This document shows positions 1-8,289 of a DNA stretch of 20,868 nt, one piece after another. The notes beneath the pieces are model-generated. The model had not been told where the DNA came from and searched no databases. It was given only the letters and a program-made list of their open reading frames with translations. A program made the translations under genes and the position numbers. Positions within the stretch are counted from its first letter, which is position 1. Each line of letters begins with the position of its first letter. Source of the stretch: Thalassiosira profunda (Eukaryota > Bacillariophyta > Thalassiosirophyceae > Thalassiosirales > Thalassiosiraceae). The stretch spans positions 1 through 20,868 of the forward strand of contig JALLAP010000074.1 of NCBI GenBank assembly GCA_036939355.1. Direction: 5' to 3'.

Positions 1-5
1 TGCAG

Positions 6-818
6 GTGGAGCTCCTCGATTTGAAGAACGTGACATCTCCCAGCGGATCGTCCTCGCTGTCCGCATACGCGTTGCTGCGTTTGAAGCGCCAGGGTTCGTC
101 GGCGCCTCTGAATCACAAGGCGCGGTCGCTCGACAGCGCCTGCACGCAGCCCAGAAAAATATCGAAGAGCTCGGGGCCAAACGCACCGGCTTCGTGGGGC
201 AGTCTGGTTCGCTTCCGGTTTCCACTGCCAGAGGATGTCAACTGCGAGGGCAGGAGTTTCGACAAGGACAGAGAATCGCTGTTCAAGGTAAGCAATGATC
301 TCTGTTGCTACTGATTTGCGATTGGCATCACAACTTCTCATTTGGTACGTCATCATTCTTCTCTGCAGGGCCCTCCGACCTGCCTTCAGATCACCGTGTA
401 TGAAAAGAAGTTCATGAGTGACATAGAATTGGGAGGAGCCGATGTGAACCTCGAATCGCTGGGTAGTGGCGGCCAGATCGAGGAGTGGGTTCCATTGAAA
501 GGGAAAGATGGAATTACTTGGTGAGTGGAGCCTGCAACGAGACAATCCTCTTCCTGCTCCTCCTTTCCACCTGTGACTGACCACACGTCTCTTCTATCCC
601 ACAGGTTCGCACGCATCCGTCTTTCGCTTCGCTTCGAGCTCCTGTGTCTGGACCCTTCGTTGGAAGCTTCCGAGTCCGCCAAAGGAGAGCCCCGTTGCCC
701 CAGCGTGGGCCTCAAGAAGATCCAGAAGCTGAGCCGCCTCGGAGCGCACGAAGACCAAAAGAGTCCCAGCCGCGCTTCGTCGACACCGGATATCTTCGGG
801 TACTTCCAGGTGTACTAG
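6..818 (+). CDS. C2-domain protein, 3' part of gene (three exons visible)
   Basis: Exons are 6-287, 369-520 and 605-818, with introns 288-368 (GTAAGC...CTGCAG) and 521-604 (GTGAGT...CCACAG). The joins keep one frame and give 215 residues to the TAG at 816-818. The window opens with TGCAG, so position 6 is probably the first base after an acceptor and the 5' exons lie outside. The order of strands fits a C2 domain, a calcium/phospholipid-binding beta sandwich: VELLDLKNV, then AYALLRLKRQ, then WGSLVRFRFPLP, then CLQITVYEKK followed by the acidic-Gly turn, then EEWVPLKG and a final basic amphipathic strand. About 50 basic, Ser-rich residues follow the domain. The usual five Asp ligands are not clearly complete, so calcium binding is uncertain. 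The partner domains upstream are unknown. Confidence 0.78.
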
Positions 819-1577
819 CTTTGGTAATCCTTGTAAAAAAAACTGCTGCTTCCCTGTGAGCCCAGGTCGAACACCTCTTCAGGGGCGGCATTGCAACGTG
901 GTGTGCGACCAGTTCGGGGCAAAGACGTGCACGGAGTGACGATAATGTTAAAAGTACGACAAGAGCCGGCGCTCGAAACTGGCAACGAGGCAAGAAGCAA
1001 CGCTGCGGTTGACCAGTGTTGTTCGGCAGAGGTGGATGCACTGTCTACCTCTAGCTGCTGTGTCTATCCTGCGGATCGAAAAAAGCCTCCCAAAAAGCCT
1101 CCCTAGGGCAGAGGAATAACTTCGCGAAAAGAAGCTACCTATGTTCATGTCTACCTGAGCGAGATTTCGTAAAAGTCTCTTTGCAGGCGCTTGAGATACT
1201 ACCTTCGTTGCCGACAGTCGGAGCGAGCGAATGATACCGGCCAGGGCAGGTAGGTGATGGCAGTTCTTGTTGCGGCGAAGTGTGATGCAAACGCGATTCG
1301 TTCGCTTTCCACATGGGCACAGGGCAGTTCAAGTGTCTCATTTTGGGCCACACCATTACCCCATGTGAGATTCCGTTGAGCTTTGCGTGCCTGCAGAATT
1401 GGGTTCGCGCGAGCCGGCGAAGTGTCAAGAGGTGCCAAGCTGCTCGTTGGTTCGCATTCAGCGCACTCGCGGGGGAGGCCTCTTTTACCGTCACCGCCCC
1501 GTAACCACTCCAACACATAAAAAAGAGGAGAACCCGCCAGCTCCGCGCCCATTGCAGCTCGCAACGAACTCTTGACG
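819..1577. other. Gene-free interval with promoter of the secreted-protein gene
   Basis: No convincing exon is visible on either strand; the long minus-strand open frames here have no protein-like composition. It holds the 3' flank of the C2 gene and the upstream region of the gene at 1578. A perfect 12-bp tandem duplication (AAAAAGCCTCCC twice) lies at 1080-1103. Confidence 0.5.
1517..1524 (+). promoter_or_regulatory. TATA-like box upstream of secreted-protein gene
   Basis: ATAAAAAA lies 54 bases upstream of the ATG at 1578, in an otherwise GC-balanced stretch. It is a plausible core promoter element, judged from sequence and position only. Confidence 0.3.
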
Positions 1578-2225
1578 ATGAATCTCATCCGCTTCTTCGC
1601 TATCCTCGCTGCAGCCACCGCTGGCGAGGCTCGCCTGAACGAGAATGAGAGGGTGAGTGAACTTCTCGTCCGTGTATCTTTCAGAGCGATGGACGCCAAT
1701 CTTTTTCCAACCGAACTTCTTTTGCAACAGAATCTGGCGAAGGATGGGGCCGCGGAGGAGGGGACGTGCCTGCCTGCCTTCGACGAGGAAGGAGAACTGG
1801 TGTTTGGTCCGTTTGCGGGTAAATTCACGGTTTGTGAAGACACCCTTGTTAAGGTTGGATCCGTAGGTGCTGCTCGTGGAAACGATGAGAGGTTCATCAA
1901 GCCACAGAACGGAGACGGCTTCGTTAACTTCGCGGTATGGGAAAAGAGAAACAAGGAAGCTACACTGCAGTGCTTTCACGCCAAGGGCTACTCCGTGACC
2001 GAGGAAGAAGTGGATGATGGGCTACTGGTGACTATCAAAGGTCATTACCTTCTTTTGCTATTCGCGGCGGACGAATTCACCGGAGAAAACCCCAATGGCC
2101 TCACCACTCCCGGTGCCTACTGGATGAGCGGCGGCAACTTGCAATTTCTGATTGGCGCCAAGAATTGGAAAGTCACTCGCGCCCAGGGTGATTACTTCGA
2201 TGTCTGCGCCGCGATCGAGAACTAA
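1578..2225 (+). CDS. Small secreted protein, paralogue A of a two-gene family
   Basis: ATG at 1578 opens a hydrophobic signal peptide (MNLIRFFAILAAATAG). A 78-nt intron at 1653-1730 (AGG|GTGAGT...CAACAG) is a multiple of three, so the unspliced frame also stays open. The spliced product is 189 residues. The mature part is acidic with a few Cys and ends with a pattern also seen in the gene at 11271-12060: aromatic-rich strand, Cys, EV.DGL, GH, LF, TPG.Y.M.GG, then DVC. The shared exon 1/intron position and signal peptide show that the two genes are paralogues. I recognise no known family. An extracellular or secretory-pathway role is inferred from the signal peptide only; there is no C-terminal membrane segment or obvious retention signal. 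Confidence 0.75.
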   Translation: MNLIRFFAILAAATAGEARLNENERVSELLVRVSFRAMDANLFPTELLLQQNLAKDGAAEEGTCLPAFDEEGELVFGPFAGKFTVCEDTLVKVGSVGAARGNDERFIKPQNGDGFVNFAVWEKRNKEATLQCFHAKGYSVTEEEVDDGLLVTIKGHYLLLLFAADEFTGENPNGLTTPGAYWMSGGNLQFLIGAKNWKVTRAQGDYFDVCAAIEN

Positions 2226-2625
2226 ACATGGACTCCCAAGTGACCACCAAGAGAGTTGCAAGAAGCAGTAGTAGATACTGAACCGTCACTGCTTGATACG
2301 AAAGGGCTGGTAGAGCCCAATATGTTACGAATACTGTCTGAAGACGCCCAAGAGAAGAGACGACCAAGGCCTGTTTTAATTGTAGGATACGAAAGGTTCC
2401 CACACACGAGCTGGTAGAGCTAGAGAGCCCAAGTACACTGAACTAGGAGTAACACAACAACGTCCTCTCCGTATGTCTGTGCCTCGCCTCTGTTAGATAT
2501 GTAGCATCCAACGTCTCGCTCGTACCTGCGTCCTCTCGATTGGTACACCGTGTACGCTCAGGACAAACTGAGCGGAGCCACGTCCGTCAGCGGCTGAGAA
2601 ACTTCGCCTTAGCAATGAAACGCTA
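2226..2625. other. Convergent intergenic region
   Basis: It lies between the tail-to-tail stops of the secreted-protein gene (2225) and the FSH1-type hydrolase (2626). Apart from the 3' UTR element at 2295-2430, nothing recognisable is seen and no exon is supported. Confidence 0.5.
2347..2430 (+). promoter_or_regulatory. Conserved 3' UTR element of the secreted-protein family, copy A
   Basis: This stretch, 120-200 nt after the stop codon, aligns almost end to end with the corresponding 3' flank of the paralogue (minus strand, 11145-11062). The core TGTAGGATACGAAAGG is identical at 2381-2396. A shorter near-copy (GATACGAAAGG) sits at 2295-2305. The position suggests a polyadenylation, mRNA-stability or localisation element; that role is inferred. 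Confidence 0.5.
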
Positions 2626-3402
2626 TCAAACGCGCAGCTTTCCGCGGCCATCATATGCTTCCAACGAGCAGCTATCCAGAAACTGTATCACCCTCTCCGA
2701 CAATGCGACGTTTTGCGGAATGACGTGGCCCTTTCCGTGATCGTACACTTCCGGATCGGCAAAGCAGCCCGCGAGCTTCTCCCCGTACGCTTTCGGGACG
2801 CTGGTGTCCCGCTCTCCGAAGATGTGCAACGACCTCACGTCCAGTTTGCAATTGTTTGTCGTGTCGATGCCGGTGTTTGATACGGGACCGCTGTGCATGG
2901 ATGCAAATCCGCTCAGAAGTATTGCACATTTGATCGCACCGAACGGCCGCAGGCCCGCCTGGCCGTCATGTTTTGCGGCAGATGCCAGCATCGAAAGGAT
3001 GTGGCACATCGTCGCCCCTTGCGAGAAGCCGAGCACTGCGCAGAACTCGCCCTCGTATTGCATCAAGCACTCCTTTACGACATCGATCGATGCGTCCAAC
3101 CCAATGTATTGCACGGGCGTCTCGCCGAGAGCCGCCGATGCATCCACGCTATCTCTTTCCGAGTATAGGAACCACGCCCTGGCATTCTCCCTCTCTCCAT
3201 TTGTCACCTCGACCAACTCGCCGTCGACTTCGACGGTGCTCGTCATGGGAAGAGGGTGTGGCGCCTCGAGGTAGACACATTCGTAGCCAGCGTCGGAGAG
3301 CTTCCTGTGCGCACGTTCAGTGATCATGTGTAATGGATGAGAGGCAGATATGACGTCAACGTTGCAAAGATGAAGGGGAAGCGGGCAAAACACATCGTCC
3401 AT
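2626..3402 (-). CDS. FSH1-type serine hydrolase, 5'-truncated
   Basis: This is an alpha/beta hydrolase of the FSH1 family (putative esterase/thioesterase). From the ATG at 3402 it predicts 258 residues. The nucleophile elbow is GFSQG (Ser about 127). The catalytic Asp is in GERD (about 199), with D-x-x-V-P downstream, and the catalytic His is in GKGHVIP (about 226). CVYLEAPHPLP matches the second strand of the family. The first strand, normally xxLHGxxQN with the oxyanion-hole residues, is missing, and residues 1-33 are not family-like. An alternative 5' exon ending ALRK with donor GTGAGT at 3455-3450 could splice to an acceptor at 3306-3305 (exon from 3304) and restore ALRKKLSDAGYECV, but no ATG lies upstream before a stop. 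It is either a truncated pseudogene or a gene split by insertion (see 7335-7427). Confidence 0.72.
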   Translation of the reverse strand: MDDVFCPLPLHLCNVDVISASHPLHMITERAHRKLSDAGYECVYLEAPHPLPMTSTVEVDGELVEVTNGERENARAWFLYSERDSVDASAALGETPVQYIGLDASIDVVKECLMQYEGEFCAVLGFSQGATMCHILSMLASAAKHDGQAGLRPFGAIKCAILLSGFASMHSGPVSNTGIDTTNNCKLDVRSLHIFGERDTSVPKAYGEKLAGCFADPEVYDHGKGHVIPQNVALSERVIQFLDSCSLEAYDGRGKLRV

Positions 3403-3638
3403 CAACGACACAGATGATGCGCAGTATTTGAAGCGATGGGCATCAGTGCACTCACTTCCTAAGCGCTTTGTGTGGAACGGCCTTGACTGTTGATATAAGT
3501 GTATGAATCTATCTAGATTACCAATCAGTGAGCAGCTACTCGAGAGTAGCTAGTGGCGCGCCGCTTGCACTGGTTGGCCTTCTCGTCAAGGTTGAGGTGG
3601 GCGGCGAAGCGGTAGATGTACAAAGCCGGGTAAGCTGA
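3403..3638 (-). other. Interval upstream of hydrolase; coding-like readthrough of HNH gene
   Basis: Directly after the TAA at 3641-3639 of the HNH gene, the same frame stays open for 37 codons (3638-3528) to a TGA at 3527-3525. The product is protein-like, including ALYIYRFAAHLNLDEKANQ. It may be a former C-terminus cut by a nonsense change, a readthrough extension, or chance. The rest holds the candidate 5' hydrolase exon around 3456-3485. Confidence 0.35.
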
Positions 3639-6514
3639 TTAGTCCTCCCCCTCCGCGTCGTCTTCTTCGTGGTCGATCTCTTCCCATGTCAGATCGCCGT
3701 CCCCGTCGTCGGCAGGAAGCTTCCAGTTCTTGTTGTCATTGAACCACCAGAATCGTTTCCTTTCGGGGCACCACCGGAAGTCCTTCTCGTCGTATGTCTT
3801 CCCTTTGTCCGCGTTGATCTTCCAATGCAAAGGCATGAGGTTGGACCAGTGATTCACTTTCTCCAGATCCTTGGGGTCATTCAGATCGAACGCCTCCACC
3901 GGCTTGCCGTGCTCCACCTCCCATCCCTCGCGACGCCCTTCCGGACGACCGTGGTTCTCCCAGCTCATCATCTCCCCCTCTTCTTCCATGAACACGAACT
4001 GCTGTTCAATAAACAGGCGGAGTTGGCGAGGAGTGCATCCAACGAGCTTCGATTTCCCCTTGTAGCTCGTCTTGAATTTCGCTTTCAGAGTGTAGCCCAA
4101 ACGACTCCGCAGAAGAATCCCCAGTTTGAAGTCTGGGTCGGTGTGGTAGCGTTCGCGCCGTCGCTTGTTGACTCGACCCCGATGCGCGTCATACCGCTCT
4201 GGTTCGTGCTCAGCCGCGTGTTTGGAGCAGAAACCGCCAAGGATTCCAAGTCCAATGCTCGGACAGCCTGGCTCGTTGCATTGGCTGTTACCCGTATGAC
4301 TAGTGCATTTGCCACCATATTTTGCTGGCCGCGAGCACCCGTCGACGCTACACGTTCTCCTGCAGTCTTCACACAGGTTGTACCGACTGCCCGGAACAGA
4401 CTCGACAGTATTTTTGCAGCCCTCAGTGTCGCACGGGAGCCTCTCCTTGAAGCACGTCCCGCAGTACCCGCCGCAGCTCGTCCGTCCCTGCTTTCGGCAG
4501 CGCTCTGCATTACAAGGCCAGCGACAAGCCTCACATATGCCATTCCTGTAGGCTTTCCTGGTGCACGCGTCACCTTCGGGAAAAATTGTGCAGCAGCGGT
4601 CGCTCGCCGCCGGCTCGCTGGCCGCCGGCTCCCTCCTCCTCTTCTTCGACGCAGCCTTCTTCTTTGGCTTCGCCGCCGATGCCGCTCCTGTTAGGAGAGA
4701 TATGAGCAGGTCAATGTCAGTTGCAGATAGCAGAGACGCGCCACTTCACGTTCCACTTACCCTCATCCTCGCTCCTTGCTATGGCCCGCGCCAAAGCCTC
4801 GTCCTCCTCCACCTGCTTCTCCTCCTTGCTGATGGTGCTCTTCCTCCGCTTCTTCTTTGGAGCATTGTCCGTGCCCTCGGCGTTCGACGGCGCGGCCGCC
4901 TTCCTTCGCCTCTTCGTCGGGGCGTCGTCCCGCTTGCTGGCGAACGATCCAAGCGCAAACAGCGAGTCGCCCGTGTCCTCGGCGTTCGACGGCGCGGCTG
5001 CCTTCCTTCGCCTCTTCGTCGGGGCGTCGTTTGGCTTGCTGGCGAACGATCCAAGCGCAAACAGCGGCCTCGAGACGAGAGAGTCGCCCGTGCCTTTGGT
5101 CTTTGACGGCGCGGCAAGCTTCCTCGGGCGGTCCTGCTGCCTCCGCTGCATCATCGCGGCGTTCGGCTTGCTTGCGAACGATCCAAGCGCAAACTGTTCG
5201 TTGGTGGGAGAGAAGGACACCTTGCGCAGCCTCTCCTGGTTGCCTTCCAGCCGGACTGTCTCCCAATGGCGCTTCTCCTTTTCCCGAACCTCCTGTTGTT
5301 TCCGCTCAACCGCCTCGTCCACCTGGCGCCGTCTCTCACGCTGCTCCTGCCTGCGCCGCTCCCTCTCGGCCGCCCGCTGCTCGTCGAGGTCACCACCAAG
5401 CTGTTCCGTTTCCAGCAGAAGATCCGAGTTGAGATTGATTGACCCCACAGTGGCGGCTACGTCGATCTTCTCGCCATCTTCCAAGAAACGCAGCTTGTCG
5501 ACGCCACAGCCCATCGTACGAGCAATGACTGAACACACATGAAGCAATGAGTAAGAAATCAACAGGAGCAACAGGAAAGAGAAGCGCCTCGTGAGCAACA
5601 AGCACCCACCATGAAGTACGCTGCCAACTGGAATGTCGGGACGAAAGTGCAGCTCGAGCATTCCCATTGAAGGACAGACACGATTCATGATAGACAACGT
5701 GACGAGGCTGACGTTCCACTCTCGCGTCCAATTGCGCGCGGCGTTTGTCCAATTGCGCGCGGCATTTTCAACCCATTCCTCCTGGCACGGAGAGTGAACT
5801 ACCTCGGGCTCGCTCCTCCAGGCGCCGCCAGACGACTTGGACGTGCCTCGACAACACGCGTTCCGAATCCCATCCCCTCCCTTTGCTGCGTTGTATTGGC
5901 GAGCGCGACGAACACGAAGGGAGCGTGGATCGTATCGTTCCTCAGAGCTGTGGCGCGGGCGCCCAGCGGACCCTCGACCGTGGTCAGGCCTCCGCTTCTT
6001 CCGCTTTGTCTTTGAAGCAGCGACTGGCTTGTCGGCTACAGCTTTGTCGGCTTTTGCTGCAGAGTGGACAAAAGGTGGTTGAGTGAACTCAATAGAGACG
6101 AGGCAAGAAGAGAATGCAACAGCACGCACCCTTGAACGACTGGGAGAAAAGATCGTAATTGAGCTGTGTCTCGTTCTTAACCGCCGACTGCTCTTGGACC
6201 TCTCGAATTATTGCCTGCCGCTTCAGCTCTAGATCATTCTTCAGCTGTTTTTGTTTCACTGGATCTGGCTCGTTGGAAATATCCCCTGCTTGCCTACTGT
6301 GCTCGGAGACCCTCTCGGCGAAAGCCTCTTGGAGTGGCTTCTCAAGCAGGGCCTGACGGCCTTTGCGTTGTGGTTGGCCTCTCCGATCCATGCTTGTCGT
6401 TCCACCGCTCAAGAGGAGTTGTGTGCCTGGAATTTCGAAAACAGTATAAATTTTCAATTCAAATTTTCAATCAATCGAATTTTGAAAACCGATTTACTCA
6501 CCCAGCCTGACCAT
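3639..6514 (-). CDS. SUMO/ubiquitin-like + UIM + zinc-finger + HNH nuclease fusion protein
   Basis: Five exons are proposed: 6514-6502, 6426-6130, 6056-5610, 5528-4761 and 4687-3639. Introns of 73-81 nt have GT-AG ends: 6501-6427, 6129-6057, 5609-5529 and 4760-4688. The product is 857 residues. Residues 1-217 are basic and Ala/Lys-rich. Residues 218-298 resemble a Rad60/SUMO-like beta-grasp fold (VSLVTLSIMNRV, LRFLEDGEKI, ending EQLGG). A charged coiled coil follows, then three FALGSFASK repeats. Residues 492-508 fit the ubiquitin-interacting motif exactly (EEDEALARAIARSEDE). Residues 540-680 hold about 25 Cys/His in WRKY19-like C-x4-C...C-x2-H units. The C-terminus matches phage/plastid-type HNH endonucleases: GCTPRQL, WEVEHGKP (His768), SNLMPL (Asn791), Asn800; the usual Asp before His is Glu. 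The first, 13-nt exon is the weakest part; Met17 is an alternative start. A nuclear, ubiquitin/SUMO-linked DNA nuclease is inferred. Confidence 0.75.
4880..5200 (-). repeat. In-frame tandem repeats inside the fusion gene
   Basis: Three copies of a unit encode FALGSFASK followed by a Lys/Arg-rich KAAAPS tract. The two most similar copies are spaced by 102 bp (34 codons); the third, upstream in the gene, is more divergent. The basic runs (TKRRRK) could act as nuclear localisation signals. Confidence 0.75.
5726..5767 (-). repeat. 21-bp tandem duplication just before the ubiquitin-like domain
   Basis: Two adjacent 21-bp copies differ at one base and encode NAARNWT twice, immediately before the ubiquitin-like domain. 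The duplication keeps the frame. Confidence 0.75.
6445..6450 (+). promoter_or_regulatory. TATA box candidate
   Basis: TATAAA lies in an AT-rich stretch 80 bases upstream of the plus-strand ATG at 6530. The same stretch is read as intron 1 of the minus-strand fusion gene, whose AT-richness could equally be an intron property. Confidence 0.3.
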
Positions 6515-6529
6515 CAATCTGCCTCCACA

Positions 6530-6775
6530 ATGAACGCCATCACCACTTCAATCACCACCGAGGCAATCTCGGCCCGCATCCTTGCCATGGCGACGCCTGC
6601 CCAAAGGAGGAAGGGGTTGTATGACTTTTACTTCGACCTCGTCGGCAGGCCTTGGGCAAGGCTGGACGAGGCAGTTCCGCTCTGGGTGCGTGATCTCGTC
6701 AGGAGCCTCCACCCAGACGGCCACAACGAGTACAACGTCCCAGACCACCAAATGCACATGAACCGCCATGTCTAA
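6530..6775 (+). CDS. Small hypothetical protein, head-to-head with the HNH fusion gene
   Basis: An 81-residue open frame starts at ATG 6530, only 15 bases from the opposing start codon at 6514. Its composition is protein-like in the middle (LYDFYFDLVGRPWARLDEAV, then PLWVRDLVRSLHPDG) and it is preceded by a TATA-like box. No family is recognised and there is no signal peptide or membrane segment. Its TAA (6773-6775) overlaps the stop of the opposing candidate gene at 6772. It could be a real small gene, a cargo gene of an inserted element, or a chance frame. Confidence 0.35.
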   Translation: MNAITTSITTEAISARILAMATPAQRRKGLYDFYFDLVGRPWARLDEAVPLWVRDLVRSLHPDGHNEYNVPDHQMHMNRHV

Positions 6776-7120
6776 TCACGAGTGAGTCCAATCTTTTCCC
6801 TCTTCAAATGCATTCCACCTGCGCCTGTCGACTGAGCTCGCACACCAAACCGCCCGCCAACAGTATGAACACCAAGATTCCGCTCGACCGAGCTCACACA
6901 CTTTCGTGCGATCGGCACCACCGTCTCCAGTTTGGCGCGGTACAGAGGTGGCCCCCTGCACAAAAATGAATCAGTGGTGGATGTGGTGAACGAGGGCTTC
7001 CCAGTCCCACCGCATTGGTTGTGAAAGAATAATGCATAGAATCGATTTGTGTTGTTGTTGTACTCACATTGGCGGTCGGGCTGGTGTGGATTCGGGAGCG
7101 GCCGCACAAACTCCCTTCAT
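6772..7120 (-). CDS. Small two-exon hypothetical protein
   Basis: Proposed exons are 7120-7068 and 6955-6772, with a 112-nt AT-rich intron (AAT|GTGAGTAC...TTTTTGTGCAG). Splicing gives 78 residues starting MKGVCAAAP and ending EKIGLTRD; the second exon contains GGRFGVRAQSTGAGG. The donor and acceptor are good and the intron is much richer in A and T than its flanks, which is the main support. The start could lie further upstream, since the frame stays open for some distance. No family is recognised. Confidence 0.35.
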
Positions 7121-7334
7121 TTCATCCCCAATTGCTCCGCAGAAATAGCTCCGCAGAATTTGGGCAGCACTCCGGCACCCCCGCCTGATTGTAAAATCGC
7201 GTTCCCAACGGCTGGCAGCGCAACCCCCACGCGTCCCCCAATCCCCTGCATCGCCCCGACGAACGCCCGGTCATCGAACGCCGCTGGGCGGCCCTCGGGG
7301 CATCCCGCTCCCCATTCCCCGGCAGATCGGAGGC

Positions 7335-7427
7335 TAATTTGGGGAGCGTCGTCGTCCTCGTCCACATCACGTGCTCGTTCTGCGCCCAGCCATGAAGCAA
7401 GACGACCGTTCCCTTCTTCGCCGACAT
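7335..7427 (-). pseudogene. FSH1-type hydrolase N-terminal fragment
   Basis: ATG 7427 opens about 31 codons reading MSAKKGTVVLLHGWAQN and then EHVMWTRTTTLPKL. This is the beta1/oxyanion-hole segment of FSH1-type hydrolases (LHG-aromatic-x-QN followed by R-T and L-x-K-L). After this the frame continues without any hydrolase similarity and no donor is evident. The same-strand hydrolase body at 3402-2626 lacks exactly this segment. Whether the two are halves of one split gene or pieces of two paralogues cannot be settled here. Confidence 0.5.
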
Positions 7428-7671
7428 GGCTTCATGATGGTTTGGTGAGCGCACTCGCTGACCCCCCTCGGGCTGCTTCTCGCTGGAACTGGCAAATAAA
7501 GTGAGCCCAAAGAGGGCAAAGATTGGGACTTACTACCCGCCATAACTTTTACTGTTTCCTCTTTATTTCACGTAGAAACGTCCTGCAAAAAATGATTGAA
7601 TAGGAGGTGTGGCTCACTTCTCCTTCACCTTCCTCGCACACCACCACACCCCTCCTCCCCCTCGGTAGACT
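7428..7671. other. Intergenic region and promoter of J-domain gene
   Basis: No exon is supported. The last 60 bases before the ATG at 7672 are pyrimidine-rich (CCACCACACCCCTCC), typical of a 5' leader. Confidence 0.4.
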
Positions 7672-8289
7672 ATGCTCGTGGACAGGAGATCGGCGGCGGC
7701 AGTGGCCGTCGCTACGCTATTTTTGACCACGGGGCTCATTCATGATGTCGGTGCATTCTCGGCACAACCTCACGATCGGCCGCCGCCATCAACCTCCAAC
7801 CAGCCGTTCGCCAAGCCCCCTCCGTTGACATCATCGGACGATCCGCACACGCTGCTGGGCCTCGACCGCCTCTCGCCACCAAAAGATTTTGCAGTGGTGC
7901 AGCGCGCGTACCGATCGCTGGCCAGAACGTACCATCCCGATGCAGTAGTCGGGCCGGACGCCTCGCCGGAGGAACGCGAGCGGGCCAATCTGGACTTTGC
8001 CCGCATCAACGAGGCCTACGAGGATCTCAAAGCGCGGAAGGACGAGGAGAGCTTCGAGGTCGTGATCATGGGAGGGAACTTTGCCCAGGGCAAGAGGGAT
8101 AGGAGGGTGCAGTACAAGACGTCGGAGAAGATACGGCAAAACAATCCGAACCGGGTCAATTACGATCGCATAGTGGAATTGCAGAAACGAAAGAATCTAA
8201 AGGGGAGAAGCTGGAGCGATCCGGGGGAGTACGACTACGGGCAGGGGGGACGGCACAATGGCGATTTTGGCCCGGTGCGGAGGTGGTGA
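7672..8289 (+). CDS. J-domain (DnaJ-like) protein, probably plastid-targeted
   Basis: A single-exon gene of 205 residues. The N-terminus has a signal-peptide-like core (AAAVAVATLFLTTGLI) ending at Val-Gly-Ala28|Phe29-Ser, followed by a Ser/Thr/Pro-rich stretch. That is the bipartite presequence with Phe at +1 used for import into secondary red plastids. The J domain spans about residues 57-125: HTLLGL, AYRSLARTYHPDAV with the HPD tripeptide at 88-90 that stimulates Hsp70 ATPase, and FARINEAYEDLKA. There is no Gly/Phe or zinc-finger region, so it is a type III J protein. The C-terminal 80 residues are basic and unrecognised. A role as co-chaperone of a plastid Hsp70 is inferred. Confidence 0.88.
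   Translation: MLVDRRSAAAVAVATLFLTTGLIHDVGAFSAQPHDRPPPSTSNQPFAKPPPLTSSDDPHTLLGLDRLSPPKDFAVVQRAYRSLARTYHPDAVVGPDASPEERERANLDFARINEAYEDLKARKDEESFEVVIMGGNFAQGKRDRRVQYKTSEKIRQNNPNRVNYDRIVELQKRKNLKGRSWSDPGEYDYGQGGRHNGDFGPVRRW

Noticed and set aside
1199..1954. Long minus-strand open frame (251 codons) across the secreted-protein gene
   Set aside because: It overlaps the signal peptide, intron and coding exon of the plus-strand gene, which has a paralogue; its own product is Ser/Arg-rich without any pattern.
4561..5542. Plus-strand frames of 181, 273 and 191 codons over the fusion gene
   Set aside because: They are antisense shadows of the repeats and coiled coil of the minus-strand gene; the introns and domains support only the minus strand.
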